This document shows, in pieces, positions 44,081-53,738 of a DNA stretch of 64,000 nucleotides. Source of the DNA: Allobosea lupini (GTDB lineage Bacteria > Pseudomonadota > Alphaproteobacteria > Rhizobiales > Beijerinckiaceae); contig NZ_FOAN01000003.1 of assembly GCF_900109525.1 (NCBI RefSeq), positions 496,001 through 560,000 on the forward strand. Direction: 5' to 3'. The notes beneath the pieces are model-generated. The model was not told where the DNA came from. It saw nothing but the letters and a program-made list of their open reading frames with translations, and made no database searches. A program made the translations under genes and the position numbers. Numbering within the stretch: position 1 is the first letter of the stretch; each line of letters opens with the position of its first letter.

Positions 44081-44114
44081 GCTCATTCGAATCGCAATCG
44101 CTGCGCGAATGAGC
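44081..44114. promoter_or_regulatory. Nine-base inverted repeat in divergent promoter region
   Basis: GCTCATTCG (44081-44089) and CGAATGAGC (44106-44114) are perfect complements separated by 16 bases. The site lies between the divergent HAD-type gene and the flavoprotein gene, 68 bases before the latter. It could be an operator for a dimeric regulator or form a hairpin in the transcript leader. Confidence 0.4.
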
Positions 44115-44181
44115 AGGAAAAGGATCGCCATGGTGACGAGTCTTGCTTTCAGCTGATCTTGCAGGCGACTAGCCTTGTTGC

Positions 44182-45555
44182 ATGTCCGATCGATGGGGCT
44201 CGGGGATGGAAGAGACTGTCCAGCGAATCGACGATGCCGACAGCATGGCTGCCCAGCACTGCGATGCGATCGTCCTCGGCGCGGGCGTTTCGGGCCTGGT
44301 CGCGGCCTCGGTCCTCGCCCAGCAAGGTTGCAGGCGGATCGTCGTCGTCGACGAATACGCGCATCTCGGCGGGAACCATATCGACTGGTCGTCCGGCGAG
44401 TACACCTTCGACATCGGCAGCCTGATCTTCCAGGACGACTCGCCGCTGCTGCAGCATTTCCCCGAGCTGCTGCCGCTCTACGTGCCGATCGAGCCGCGCT
44501 GGGCCAGGCTGAACCCGCAAGGATTGATCACCGCTTATCCGATCTCGGTGAAGGACGACATCCTGCGCGCCGGGGCGGCCGAGGTCGCCCGGATCCTGAT
44601 GTCGGCGGCCTATGCCCGCCTGTTCAAGCGGCGTATGCGCAACGCCCGCGAATTCGCCCGTCACTGGATCGGAGCGAGGCTGCTGCACCGCTCGGGCCTC
44701 GATGCCTACATGACCCGGTTCTACGGCATTGCCTCCGACCAGATCGGCATCGAACTGGCCCGCAAGCGCATGCAATGGATCAGCGAGCACGCTTCGCTGC
44801 GCGGCCTTCTCGGCCGTCTGCGCCGGGCGAAGCCGCAGGGCCCGGCCAACCGGCAGATGGCGCGACCGCGCGAAGGCTTCGCCACGCTTTACGCTGCCGC
44901 CGCTGCATCGCTGACGGCGCGCGGCGCCAGTTTCCTGCTGGGGGCAAAGATCGACCGGATCGAGAAACTCGACAATCGCTTCGTCCTTTTCCGCGAGGGA
45001 AGGGCGATCGTCGCCGATCGGATCGTCTCGACCATTCCAATCCGGCGCCTGCAGGCGCTCTGCAATCTGCCGGTCTCGCAGGAACTGGAGACGATCACGC
45101 TGCTGGCGCTCTATTTCAGCTTTGACGGCGCACGCGGCTTCGATGAGGAGATCATCTACAATTTCTCCTATGACGGCGCCTGGAAGCGCCTGACCATGTA
45201 TTCCGATTTCTACGGCCGGGCGCAGGGGCGCGAATATTTCGGTGTCGAGGTGATCGCCAACCATATCGGCAAGTCCATCGCCCAGGCCGAGGCGGATTTC
45301 CGTGCCCATGTCGCGGCGAATGGATTGTTCCGCGGCGATCTCAGGCTCGAGGGTGGCCAGCTCCTCGACAATGCCTATCCGATCTATCGCGACGGCGCCG
45401 ACGAGAGCGCCGCCGAGGCGGTCAAGGCGCTGAAGACCTTCGGCATCGAGTCCTTCGGGCGGCAGGGCGGCTTCAATTACCAGCCGACGGCGCGGGTCTC
45501 GACGATCGAGGCCGAGGCGGCATTGCGGAGCGCCGCAGCGATCCCGGCACGGTAA
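44182..45555 (+). CDS. FAD-dependent oxidoreductase, UDP-galactopyranose-mutase-like
   Basis: A 457-residue protein with an N-terminal dinucleotide-binding fold AIVLGAGVSGLVAASVLA and VVDEYAHLGGNHIDWS, the latter like the UGM motif for FAD binding. A C-terminal FAD motif is less clear. Residues around GLDAYMTRFYGIASDQIGIE and GFATLYAAAAASL fit a protoporphyrinogen-oxidase/amine-oxidase type fold. It may convert a nucleotide sugar in polymer synthesis. ATG 44182 is used; ATG 44206 is possible. The exact reaction is uncertain, and a true UGM is usually shorter (about 370-390). Confidence 0.72.
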   Translation: MSDRWGSGMEETVQRIDDADSMAAQHCDAIVLGAGVSGLVAASVLAQQGCRRIVVVDEYAHLGGNHIDWSSGEYTFDIGSLIFQDDSPLLQHFPELLPLYVPIEPRWARLNPQGLITAYPISVKDDILRAGAAEVARILMSAAYARLFKRRMRNAREFARHWIGARLLHRSGLDAYMTRFYGIASDQIGIELARKRMQWISEHASLRGLLGRLRRAKPQGPANRQMARPREGFATLYAAAAASLTARGASFLLGAKIDRIEKLDNRFVLFREGRAIVADRIVSTIPIRRLQALCNLPVSQELETITLLALYFSFDGARGFDEEIIYNFSYDGAWKRLTMYSDFYGRAQGREYFGVEVIANHIGKSIAQAEADFRAHVAANGLFRGDLRLEGGQLLDNAYPIYRDGADESAAEAVKALKTFGIESFGRQGGFNYQPTARVSTIEAEAALRSAAAIPAR

Positions 45556-45630
45556 ATGCAAGGCTCGTAGTGCCCAGCGGCGCAGAGGCGCGAGCGCAGG
45601 CGAGTTGCGGTCCGAGCAGCGTGATGGGCC

Positions 45631-46725
45631 ATGCGTATCCTCCATTTGCTGAATCACACGACGCAGTCCAACGGCCATGTCCATGCCGCCGTCGATCTCG
45701 CCTGCGAGCAGAGTCGTCTCGGCCATGTCGTCGCCGTCGCCAGCGGTGGGGGCGATTTCGATGCGCTGCTCGTCCGCAACGGCATCAAGCTCTTCACGAT
45801 CGACCATCGGCGAAAGGCAACGACGCTGTTGGGGTCGGCCTGGGCCCTGCGGCAGGCGGTGGGCAGTTTCGGCGCCGACATCGTCCATGCCCATATGATG
45901 ACCAGCGCGGTACTGGCCTGGCCGATCTGCAAGCTCGCCGGCATCCCGCTGATCACCACCGTTCACAACGAGTTCGAGAAGAGCGCCATCCTGATGGGCC
46001 TCGGCACGCGCGTCATCGCTGTCAGCGCCGCCGTGGGCGCCTCGATGCGCCGGCGCGGCGTCCCGGCCGCCAAGCTCCGCGTGATCCTCAATGGCACCAT
46101 CGGCTCGGCCCGCTTGGCGAACCGCGAGACCACGCCCGTCACGCTCGCCTCGCCGAGCATCCTCTTCGTCGGCGGCCTGCATCCCCGCAAGGGCCTGGCC
46201 GATCTCTTCGCGGCCTTCGATATGGTCCATCGCCAGCACCCGCAGGCGCGCCTGCATATCGTCGGCGACGGGCCCTTCGCCCAGACCTATCGGGAGATGG
46301 TCGCGGGCCTCTCCTGCCATGAGGCCGTGCGCTTCGAAGGCAGCAAGGCGGACCCCTTTCCCTGGATGCGCGGCGCCGACATCTTCGTCCTGCCCTCCCA
46401 TGCAGACCCTGCGCCGCTCGTCCTGCCGGAGGCGCGGGAAGCGGGCTGCGCCGTCGTCGCGACCCGCGTCGACGGCATTCCCGAACTGCTCGAAGGTGGC
46501 GAGGCCGGCGTGCTGGTCCCGCCCCGCGACCCCGATGCGCTTGCCGCCGCTCTGTCCAGGCTGATCGCGGAGCCAGATGCGATCAGCCATTGGCGGGGGC
46601 GCAGCCAGTACCGGGTCGACCATCTCAGGATCGCGCGCGTCGCTCGCGAAACGCTCGATCTCTACGACGAGGCGGCCCTGCAACTGGGCCGCAAGGCCGG
46701 ATCGGTTCTGCCGCGTACCGGCTGA
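45631..46725 (+). CDS. Glycosyltransferase family 4
   Basis: A 364-residue GT-B enzyme starting MRILHLLNHTTQSNGHVHAA, with donor domain ILFVGGLHPRKGLADLFAAF, LHIVGDGPFAQTY and the motif LPSHADPAPLVLPEAREAGCAVVATRVDGIPEL with E-x7-type spacing. It lies 75 bases after the flavoprotein and 46 before the GH16 gene, on the same strand. It probably adds a sugar to the lipid-linked repeat unit. Confidence 0.9.
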   Translation: MRILHLLNHTTQSNGHVHAAVDLACEQSRLGHVVAVASGGGDFDALLVRNGIKLFTIDHRRKATTLLGSAWALRQAVGSFGADIVHAHMMTSAVLAWPICKLAGIPLITTVHNEFEKSAILMGLGTRVIAVSAAVGASMRRRGVPAAKLRVILNGTIGSARLANRETTPVTLASPSILFVGGLHPRKGLADLFAAFDMVHRQHPQARLHIVGDGPFAQTYREMVAGLSCHEAVRFEGSKADPFPWMRGADIFVLPSHADPAPLVLPEAREAGCAVVATRVDGIPELLEGGEAGVLVPPRDPDALAAALSRLIAEPDAISHWRGRSQYRVDHLRIARVARETLDLYDEAALQLGRKAGSVLPRTG

Positions 46726-46771
46726 ACACGCCGGAGCCGCCTCGGCGCTTCCCACCAGACGGAGATGAGCC

Positions 46772-47704
46772 ATGCCGACCATGCCATCCCGCCGGGCGCT
46801 GCTGCGTGCGGCAGCGGCCCTCGCGACAGCGGCGAGCGCGCGCCCGACACCAGCAGGCGCACAGCAGGACCCGGGAGACCCGACGCTCGGCCGCAGGCTC
46901 GTCTTCGACGAATCCTTCGCAAGCATCGATCCGGCGATCTGGCAGGCCGGTCCGAAGGCGACCACCCATGAGCCTGGCTTCTATGGGCGCTCGGCCTTCA
47001 GCCGCCGCGGCGGCGAAGAGGGGTTCGACCCCTACGCCATCGTCGCCGACCCGCTGGCCTCGGGCGGTCACGCGCTCGAGATTTCGGCCCGCTATCTCGG
47101 CCGGCAGATGAACGTGCCCGCCTATTACGGCAATGCGCTCCCGGAGTTCCAGTGGGTCTCCGGCAATCTCCAGACGGCGCGCCGGGACGGCACGATCCTG
47201 AAGGGCTGGCGCAGCGGCTATTTCGAGGCGCGGATGCGGTTCCCTGCCCATCCGCTGAGCTTCCCGGCCTTCTGGCTGATGAACGGCCGCAGCATCCTGT
47301 TCCCCAGGACCAGCGTCGAGATCGACATCGTCGAGCACAAGGGTTGGGAGCACCGGCTCTACGGCGCGTATCTGCACGAATGGGGGCAGCCCGGCGAGCG
47401 CCACGAGGGCCTCGGCGTTCCAACGGATGTTGACCTGACCAGCGGCTATTTCCGCTATGGCGGGCTGATCGAGGGCGATCGCTGCGTGCTCTATTTCGAG
47501 CGCCGGCCGATCCACGATCCAAAGACCGGCCGCGCGATCGACTGGCGCATCGGGCGCGCGAGCGAACTCGACGCCCAGAACGACGTCTTCTGGCCGCTGA
47601 TTACGCTCGCCCTGCGATCCGACGTACCCTTTCCGCAGCCGCTCAGGCCGGAGGACCGCGAGGCACGGCTGCGGGTCGATTATGTCCGCGTCTACGGCAG
47701 CTGA
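46772..47704 (+). CDS. Glycoside hydrolase family 16 (ExoK/beta-glucanase-like)
   Basis: A 310-residue secreted enzyme. The leader SRRALLRAAAALATAASA has a twin-arginine-like start, with cleavage near GAQ. The GH16 catalytic motif EIDIVE (nucleophile Glu, acid/base Glu) is intact, after FPAFWLMNGRS. GH16 enzymes cut beta-1,3/1,4 glucans; ExoK trims succinoglycan. It would trim or degrade the polymer made by this locus, or a related one. It ends the plus-strand set at 44182-47704 and is followed by a degraded gene fragment. Confidence 0.9.
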   Translation: MPTMPSRRALLRAAAALATAASARPTPAGAQQDPGDPTLGRRLVFDESFASIDPAIWQAGPKATTHEPGFYGRSAFSRRGGEEGFDPYAIVADPLASGGHALEISARYLGRQMNVPAYYGNALPEFQWVSGNLQTARRDGTILKGWRSGYFEARMRFPAHPLSFPAFWLMNGRSILFPRTSVEIDIVEHKGWEHRLYGAYLHEWGQPGERHEGLGVPTDVDLTSGYFRYGGLIEGDRCVLYFERRPIHDPKTGRAIDWRIGRASELDAQNDVFWPLITLALRSDVPFPQPLRPEDREARLRVDYVRVYGS

Positions 47705-47751
47705 CCGAAATTCTGTTACATGCGCTTCCGGGCTGCGCCGCAGCTCGGGCG

Positions 47752-47877
47752 ACCGTGGCGCGGCCATGGCACGAGCGCGTCTTTTTCGCGGGCGAAACCT
47801 GTTCGGCCGGTGATGTCTCGACCGCGCACAGAGCCTTCCAGACGGGGGGCGATGCGGCTAGTGCTCTCCTGGGCATC
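47752..47877 (+). pseudogene. Remnant of flavin amine oxidase C-terminus
   Basis: The frame reads as ARPWHERVFFAGETC then SAGDVSTAHRAFQTGGDAA and ALLG. This closely follows the C-terminal FAD-binding end of amine oxidases (FFAGE...STAHGAYLSGxxAA). Upstream residues, open to the GH16 stop, lose all family likeness, and the rest of the enzyme is absent. It fills the gap between the GH16 gene and the UvrA2-like gene. The likely history is decay after an insertion or deletion; no insertion sequence is visible. Confidence 0.6.
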
Positions 47878-47946
47878 CGTCATTTCATGGGCGTCGGACT
47901 GGTTGATCGCCGCGGCGGCGGGTCTTGCAGGCCGTATCGCTGTCGA

Positions 47947-50493
47947 TCAGATGGTCGTGGCGACCACGCCTTTGCCGAGCGCGCGAGCGAGATAAGGCGC
48001 GGTGCGGCTCGCCCGGCAGGCCGCGACCGTAGCCGGCGGGCCGCTCGCGACGATCCCGCCGCCCTCGTCGCCGGCGCCGGGCCCGATGTCGATCACCCAG
48101 TCGCTCGCCGCCGCGACCTTCATGTCGTGATCGACCAGGACCACGCTGTTGCCGGCATCGACCAGGGCGTGGAGCTGGCCGAGCAGGCGCTCGACATCCG
48201 TCGGATGGAGGCCGGTCGTCGGCTCGTCGAGCACATAGAGCGCGCCGCCGCGCTGGGCGCGCTGCAATTCCGTGGCGAGCTTCACGCGTTGCGCCTCGCC
48301 GCCTGAGAACTCGGTCGCGGGTTGTCCGAGGCGCAGATAGTTGAGCCCGACCTCGCGCAGCACCTTGAGCGACCGGCAGACATGGGGCGCGTCGTCGAAG
48401 AATGCCCAGGCGCCCTCGACGGTGAGCGCGAGCACCTCTGCGATCGTCTTGCCGCGATAGCGGATCTCGAGCGTCTTGGGGTTGTAGCGGGTACCGTGAC
48501 ATGTCGGGCAGGGGGCGTAGACGCTCGGCAGGAACAGCAATTCGACCATCACGAAACCCTCGCCCTCGCAGCGCGGGCAGCGGCCCTTGGCGACATTGAA
48601 GGAGAAGCGGCCGGCGTCGTAGCGGCGTTTCCTGGCTTCGGGCGTGGCCGCGAACAGCGCCCGGACATGATCGAATAGGCCGGTATAGGTCGCGAGGTTG
48701 GAGCGCGGGGTGCGGCCGATCGGCTTCTGGTCGACCTCGATCAGCCGCCTGATCCCTTCGAGCCCACCGACGATCCGACCCTCCGTCGCGCCGGCGGGGC
48801 GGTCCTCGAGCGCGGCTTCGGCGTCCCTCTCCTCCTCGGCCGCGACCGGGGCGCCGAGGGCACCGGCGACCAGCTCCACCAGCGCCTGGCTGACCAGGCT
48901 CGATTTCCCCGAGCCGGAGATTCCAGTGACGGTCGTCATCACGCCGAGCGGGATCGCGCAGTCGACCCGCTTGAGATTGTTGCGCGAGACTCCCTCAAGT
49001 CGCAGCCACCCGGCGGGCTCGCGGCCTCGGCTCGGCATCCCGCCGCCTTCGTCGAACAGATGGCGCCTCGTCTCCGACGCCCCGACCCCGCGCAGCCCCT
49101 CGATCGGGCCGCTATAGAGAATCTCGCCGCCATGTTCGCCGGCGGCGGGCCCGACATCGACGATCCAGTCGGCACGACGGACGACGTCCATCTCATGCTC
49201 GACCACGAACAGCGAATTGCCGACCGTCTTCAGGCCGTCGAGCGCCCGGATCAGCGCTTCGGTATCGGCGGGATGGAGACCGGCGGACGGCTCGTCCATC
49301 ACATAGACGACGCCGAACAGGTTGGAGACGACCTGGGTGGCGAGCCGCAGGCGCTGCAACTCGCCTGGCGACAGGGTCGGCGTGCCCCGTTCCAGCGTCA
49401 GATAGCCGAGGCCGAGGTCGAGCAGCACCGAGAGCCGGCGGCACAGATCGCCTGCGATGCGCGCGACGACGAGGGCCTTTTCCGGATGGGTCTTGCGCAG
49501 GGCTTTGAGCTTGGGGGCGTTAGCCTCGGCATAGGGCGCGAAGATCGTCGAAAACCGGGCCATCGGCAGGCGGCTCATCTCGGCGAGATCGAGCCCCTCG
49601 AAACGGACCGACAGCGCTTCCCGGCGCAGCCTCTTGCCGTCGCAGACCGGGCAAGGCCGGGCGATCATGAAGCGTGCGGCGCGCTTCTTCATCATCGCGC
49701 TCTGGGTCGTCGCATAGCTGTGGGTGACATGGCGCTTGGCGCTCGAGAAGGTGCCCATATAGGCAGGCTCGATCTTCTGCCGGATCGCGCGCTGGATCCG
49801 GTCATGGTCCCAGCCGGGATAGACCGGGACCTGGGGCTGCTCCTCGGTGAACAGGATCCAGTTGCGGACCTTCTTCGGCAGGTCGCGCCACGGCGTGTCG
49901 ACGTCGACGCCGAGGCTGATCAGGATGTCGCGCAGGTTCTGGCCGCCCCAGGCCGTCGGCCAGGCGGCGATAGCGCGCTCGCGGATCGTCTTGGACGGAT
50001 CGGGCACCATCGAGGCCTCGGTGACCTCGTGGATGCGGCCAAGGCCGTGGCAGCGCGGGCAGGCGCCTTCGGGCGTGTTGGGCGAGAAGGATTCGGCGTC
50101 GAGATGGGCCTGGCCCGGCGGATAGTCGCCGGCACGCGAATAGAGCATGCGCAGCAGGTTCGAGAGGGTGGTGACGCTGCCGACCGAGGAGCGGGTGGTG
50201 GGCGATCCGCGCTGCTGCTGCAGCGCCACCGCCGGAGGTAGGCCCTCGATCTCGTCGACCTCGGGCACTTCCATCTGGTGAAACAGGCGCCGGGCATAGG
50301 GCGAGACCGACTCCAGATAGCGGCGCTGCGCCTCGGCATAGAGGGTGGAGAAAGCCAGCGACGACTTGCCCGATCCCGACACGCCGGTGAAGACGACCAG
50401 GGCGTCGCGCGGAATGTCGACATCGACATTCTTGAGATTGTGCTCGCGGGCGCCGCGAACGCGGACGAAGCCCGAGGCCTTGATGTCTCGCAC
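47947..50493 (-). CDS. UvrA2-like excinuclease ATPase
   Basis: An 848-residue protein, shorter than standard UvrA (about 950), as in the class II UvrA/DrrC group. It has two ABC cassettes (GVSGSGKSS and GISGSGKSS as Walker [16 protein letters not shown] and [16 protein letters not shown] as signatures) and Cys-rich zinc motifs ([35 protein letters not shown]). Start is GTG 50493 with GGAGG five bases upstream. UvrA binds damaged DNA for nucleotide excision repair; UvrA2 proteins give resistance to DNA-binding drugs in some species. No uvrB or uvrC is nearby. Confidence 0.92.
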   Translation of the reverse strand: MRDIKASGFVRVRGAREHNLKNVDVDIPRDALVVFTGVSGSGKSSLAFSTLYAEAQRRYLESVSPYARRLFHQMEVPEVDEIEGLPPAVALQQQRGSPTTRSSVGSVTTLSNLLRMLYSRAGDYPPGQAHLDAESFSPNTPEGACPRCHGLGRIHEVTEASMVPDPSKTIRERAIAAWPTAWGGQNLRDILISLGVDVDTPWRDLPKKVRNWILFTEEQPQVPVYPGWDHDRIQRAIRQKIEPAYMGTFSSAKRHVTHSYATTQSAMMKKRAARFMIARPCPVCDGKRLRREALSVRFEGLDLAEMSRLPMARFSTIFAPYAEANAPKLKALRKTHPEKALVVARIAGDLCRRLSVLLDLGLGYLTLERGTPTLSPGELQRLRLATQVVSNLFGVVYVMDEPSAGLHPADTEALIRALDGLKTVGNSLFVVEHEMDVVRRADWIVDVGPAAGEHGGEILYSGPIEGLRGVGASETRRHLFDEGGGMPSRGREPAGWLRLEGVSRNNLKRVDCAIPLGVMTTVTGISGSGKSSLVSQALVELVAGALGAPVAAEEERDAEAALEDRPAGATEGRIVGGLEGIRRLIEVDQKPIGRTPRSNLATYTGLFDHVRALFAATPEARKRRYDAGRFSFNVAKGRCPRCEGEGFVMVELLFLPSVYAPCPTCHGTRYNPKTLEIRYRGKTIAEVLALTVEGAWAFFDDAPHVCRSLKVLREVGLNYLRLGQPATEFSGGEAQRVKLATELQRAQRGGALYVLDEPTTGLHPTDVERLLGQLHALVDAGNSVVLVDHDMKVAAASDWVIDIGPGAGDEGGGIVASGPPATVAACRASRTAPYLARALGKGVVATTI

Positions 50494-50734
50494 GCGACCC
50501 TCCAGGCCTTAGGACACCGGAGAGTTATGCCCCGGCATTTGCGCATTGCGTACCCGCGACAGGCGGTCGTTCAAAATCCAAGGCCTTGGAAGCCGGTGCG
50601 ATAACGGGCCCCGCGCAGCTCGACTGCGCCTTCCCACGCTGCCTGGAGCCGGACCGCGCCACGGCGAGCCATGGTATGTCTTGCCTTATCCGGGCGTCGT
50701 CATCACTGCATTCTTCTGCGCCAGACGCCCGGGC

Positions 50735-51157
50735 TCAGTCGGACGCGGCCAGTTCGCGTGCGGCGAAGTCCGCAGCGCCCGCTTCTGCGACCGCCTGATC
50801 CTGGACGCCCGAGCCGCCACTCACCCCAATCGCGCCAACCACACGGCCTTCCCGGTAAAGAGGAATGCCGCCGGCGAAGATCATCACGCGGCCCTGGTTG
50901 GACGTGTTGATGCCGAAGAACTCTCCGCCGTCCGGCGCGAGCTTCGCAAGATCACGCGTCGAGATGTCGAAGGCGCGCGCCGTAAACGCCTTCTTGATCG
51001 CAATGTCGATGCTGCCCAACCACGCTCCATCCATCCGAATATGCGTGATCAGATGCCCGCCCCAATCGGCCACCGCGATGTTCATGGGCTGGCCGATCTC
51101 ATCTGCCTTCGCCTCGGCCGCGGCAATGATCGAGCGTGCCTGCTCGAGCGTGATCAT
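50735..51157 (-). CDS. GlcG/HbpS-family protein (DUF336)
   Basis: A 140-residue protein with the GlcG/HbpS fold signature MITLEQARSIIAAAEAKADE, NIAVADWGGHLITHIRMDG and GGIPLYREGRVVGAIGVSGG. Members bind haem or are linked to glycolate use; the reaction is not established. ATG 51157 with GGAG upstream is preferred to GTG 51190. It is the last gene of a minus-strand stress group with two DJ-1/PfpI-type genes and a quinone-oxidoreductase-like gene. It starts 29 bases after the DJ-1-type stop. Confidence 0.85.
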   Translation of the reverse strand: MITLEQARSIIAAAEAKADEIGQPMNIAVADWGGHLITHIRMDGAWLGSIDIAIKKAFTARAFDISTRDLAKLAPDGGEFFGINTSNQGRVMIFAGGIPLYREGRVVGAIGVSGGSGVQDQAVAEAGAADFAARELAASD

Positions 51158-51186
51158 AGGCTGCTCCGCCTTTTGAGGGATGTGAT

Positions 51187-51900
51187 TCACGCCGATTGAA
51201 GCGGGCTGGCCGCTCCGTCACGCGCCGTCAGCCGATCAAGGAGGGCCTTCGCACCAGCCTCCGAAGAGGCCGGGTTCTGGCCGGTGATCAGATTGCCGTC
51301 GACGACGACGTAGGGCTGCCAGTCGGCGCCCCTCGAGAACAGTCCGCCGTTTCGCTTCAACTCGTCCTCGACCAGGAACGGAACGATCGCGGTCAGCCCC
51401 ACGGCCTCCTCCTCCGTGTTGGTGAACCCGGTGACGTTGCGGCCCTGGACAAGCGGCTTGCCGTCTGCGGCCCTCACATGACGGAGCACGCCGGGCGCGT
51501 GGCAGACGAGCGCGACGGGCTTGCCTGCCGCTATCGTCGCCTCGATCAGCGCGATCGAGCTGCGGTCTTCCGCCAGGTCCCAGAGGGGCCCATGGCCGCC
51601 GGGATAGAACACGGCATCGAAAGCCTCGTGCGAGACCGTGGCGAGCCGCTCTGTCGCCGCCAGCGCGGCCATGGCCGCAGCGTCGGCCTCGAAACGCCTC
51701 GTGTCGTCGGTCTGGGAATCAGGCTCGGCGCTCTTGGGATCGAGCGGCGGCTGGCCGCCCTTGGGCGAAGCCAGAGTGATCTCCGCGCCCGCGTCCTTGA
51801 AGGCATAGTAAGGTGCCGCCAGCTCCTCGAGCCAGAAGCCGGTCTTGCGGCCGGTGTCGCCGAGGCGGTCGTGCGAGGTGAGTACCATCAGTATCTTCAC
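51187..51900 (-). CDS. DJ-1/PfpI-family protein (glyoxalase III / HchA-like)
   Basis: A 237-residue protein with the catalytic Cys in VALVCHAPGVL and conserved YPGGHGPLWD. The layout (ILMVLTSHDRLGDTGRKTGFWLEE at the start, FTNTEEEAVG, VEDELKRNGG) fits the type 1 glutamine-amidotransferase-like/glyoxalase III group, which turns methylglyoxal into lactate or repairs glycated groups. GTG 51900 is chosen because GAGGAGGAAA lies just upstream; the preceding GTG at 51924 would put that site inside the coding region. It follows the MDR gene by about 24 bases. Confidence 0.87.
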   Translation of the reverse strand: MKILMVLTSHDRLGDTGRKTGFWLEELAAPYYAFKDAGAEITLASPKGGQPPLDPKSAEPDSQTDDTRRFEADAAAMAALAATERLATVSHEAFDAVFYPGGHGPLWDLAEDRSSIALIEATIAAGKPVALVCHAPGVLRHVRAADGKPLVQGRNVTGFTNTEEEAVGLTAIVPFLVEDELKRNGGLFSRGADWQPYVVVDGNLITGQNPASSEAGAKALLDRLTARDGAASPLQSA

Positions 51901-51924
51901 GTCAGTTTCCTCCTCGGCCAGCAC

Positions 51925-52920
51925 TCAGTGCGGGACGGTGACAACGATCTTCCCAAACTGCTCGTTGGATTCCATGTAGACGTGCGCCTTGACGATCTCG
52001 TCGAGCGTGAACGTCTTCGCGACGACCGGCTTCAGGCGGCCTCCGGCGAACCCATTTTCGATGAAAGCTGACGCTCGGGCCAGCCGCTCCTTGTCACGGA
52101 CGAATTCGAACAGGGTATAGCCGCGCAGCGTCAGCGCCTTCTGCATGGCCGCGATGATCGGGAACGGCGTAGGCGCGGCGGCGAGCGCACCGTAAATGAA
52201 GAGGACGCCATCGCGGCTCATCGCCTCGGCCAGCCTTTCCACCTGCGGTCCGCCGACCGGATCGAACACGAGGCGCGCCCCCTTGCCGCCTGTCGCGCGG
52301 TTGATCCCGGCCACCAGATCCTGCTCGGAGGTGACGACAACATGCGCGGCGCCCAAGTCTTCCAACGCCGCAGCCTTGGCGCGCGTGCGGGTCGTCGCGA
52401 TCGAGATCGCGCCGACGCTGTTCGCGATCTGGATGGCAGCGAGTCCGACGCTCGAGGACGCCGCCGTAACGACGACCGCGTCGCCTTCTCCGAGATGACC
52501 GATGTCGATCAGTGCACCCCATGCCGTGAGGTAGGCCATCCATATCGCCGCTGCCTCTATTGCCGATGCGCCGCTTGGGCGCCGCATGACGGCGTATGCC
52601 GGCACGATGGCCTTGTCGGCATAGACGCCGTAGTCGTTCATGGAGAAGGCCGGGATGACGCTGACCGGATCGCCTGGCGCGAAGCCGGTGACGCCGTCTC
52701 CAAGAGATTCGACCGTGGCAGAGGCTTCGTAACCGAGACGTGCCGGCAAACGCGGCGCTTCCAGGTAGGCGCCCGACCGGAACATCGCTTCGGCGCGGTT
52801 GAGACCGATCGCCTCGACGCGAACGCGCATCTCGCCTGGTCGCGGATCGCCGACCGGGAGGTCATCAAACTGCATCACATCCGGTCCGCCGGTGCGATGA
52901 AACCTGACCATGCATGTCAT
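51925..52920 (-). CDS. Zinc-free MDR oxidoreductase, NADPH:quinone-reductase-like
   Basis: A 331-residue medium-chain reductase: N-terminal GroES-like domain (GEMRVRVEAIGLNRAEAMFR, LGYEASATVESLGDGVTGFAPGD), then a Rossmann domain with VVVTAASSSVGLAAIQIANSVGA and LVFDPVGGPQVERLAEA. No zinc-ligand cysteines are visible, so quinone/enone reduction with NADPH is likelier than alcohol oxidation. ATG 52920 with AGGGG upstream is chosen over a longer frame. It stands in the same minus-strand run as the DJ-1 proteins, consistent with carbonyl stress. Confidence 0.88.
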   Translation of the reverse strand: MTCMVRFHRTGGPDVMQFDDLPVGDPRPGEMRVRVEAIGLNRAEAMFRSGAYLEAPRLPARLGYEASATVESLGDGVTGFAPGDPVSVIPAFSMNDYGVYADKAIVPAYAVMRRPSGASAIEAAAIWMAYLTAWGALIDIGHLGEGDAVVVTAASSSVGLAAIQIANSVGAISIATTRTRAKAAALEDLGAAHVVVTSEQDLVAGINRATGGKGARLVFDPVGGPQVERLAEAMSRDGVLFIYGALAAAPTPFPIIAAMQKALTLRGYTLFEFVRDKERLARASAFIENGFAGGRLKPVVAKTFTLDEIVKAHVYMESNEQFGKIVVTVPH

Positions 52921-53017
52921 GGCGATGCGCCCCTTCAGTCGGAACGAAGCGAGAAATGCGTGTGCCTCACTCTCGCCAGGCCGCTCGCCATCTGGCGGGA
53001 GCAGCATGACCGCCGCT

Positions 53018-53587
53018 TCAGGCCGCCGGCGCTACATGCCCTCGCGCGTCCGCGAACAGCTTGATGGTCTCACGGTTGAAAGCGGGCATGTCGTCGGCGC
53101 TGCGGCTGGTGACGAGGCCTTGGTCGACGACGACCTCCTCGTCGACCCAGTTGGCCCCGGCGTTCTTCAGATCGGTCTTGAGCGAAGGCCACGATGTCAT
53201 GCGGCGGCCGTGCGCCGCGCCCGTCTCGATGATCGTCCACGGGCCATGGCAGATCGAGGCGACGGGCTTCTTGGCGTCGAAGAACGATTTGGCGAAGGCC
53301 ACGGCCTTGACGTCCTCGCGCAGCGCGTCCGGGTTGATGACGCCGCCGGGCAGGAGGAGCGCGTCGTAATCCTGGGGATTGGCGGAAGCGAGCGGGACAT
53401 CGACCGGATAGCTGCGGCTCCAGTCGGTGAAGTCCCAGGCGAGGACCTTGTTGGGCTTCGGCGAAATCAGGCTGGTCTGGGCGCCGGCTTCGTCGAGCGC
53501 CTTGCGGGGCTCGGTCATTTCGACTTCCTCGAAACCGTCGGTGACGAGGATCGCGACGTTCATTCCCTTGAGCGTGTCGCTTGCCAT
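53018..53587 (-). CDS. PfpI-family protein (DJ-1 superfamily)
   Basis: A 189-residue protein with the PfpI pattern: NVAILVTDGFEEVEMTEPRKAL, DALLLPGGVINPD and the nucleophile elbow ASICHGPW. Members are described as proteases, glyoxalases or deglycases. ATG 53587 is chosen because AAGGAG lies upstream. It is the second DJ-1-type protein within 2.5 kb and follows the formaldehyde dehydrogenase gene by about 150 bases on the same strand, so a role in aldehyde stress is plausible. Confidence 0.9.
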   Translation of the reverse strand: MASDTLKGMNVAILVTDGFEEVEMTEPRKALDEAGAQTSLISPKPNKVLAWDFTDWSRSYPVDVPLASANPQDYDALLLPGGVINPDALREDVKAVAFAKSFFDAKKPVASICHGPWTIIETGAAHGRRMTSWPSLKTDLKNAGANWVDEEVVVDQGLVTSRSADDMPAFNRETIKLFADARGHVAPAA

Positions 53588-53738
53588 TGATGATCTCCTT
53601 CGAGCCGGGCGCGGCTGGGGCAGGTCGCCATTGGGAGAGGTCGCGGACGCGCGCACCGAGGGGCTTGGCGTGCGCGCCCGCTGTTTCGGCGGAATGAAGC
53701 GCCCAGGGGCACGGGCGCGGGAGGCATCCGCCGACCAC

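Noticed and set aside
47752-47877. Functional small protein
   Set aside because: It matches only the last part of amine oxidases, lacks a proper start and ribosome site, and reads on into non-family sequence antisense to the UvrA2-like gene.
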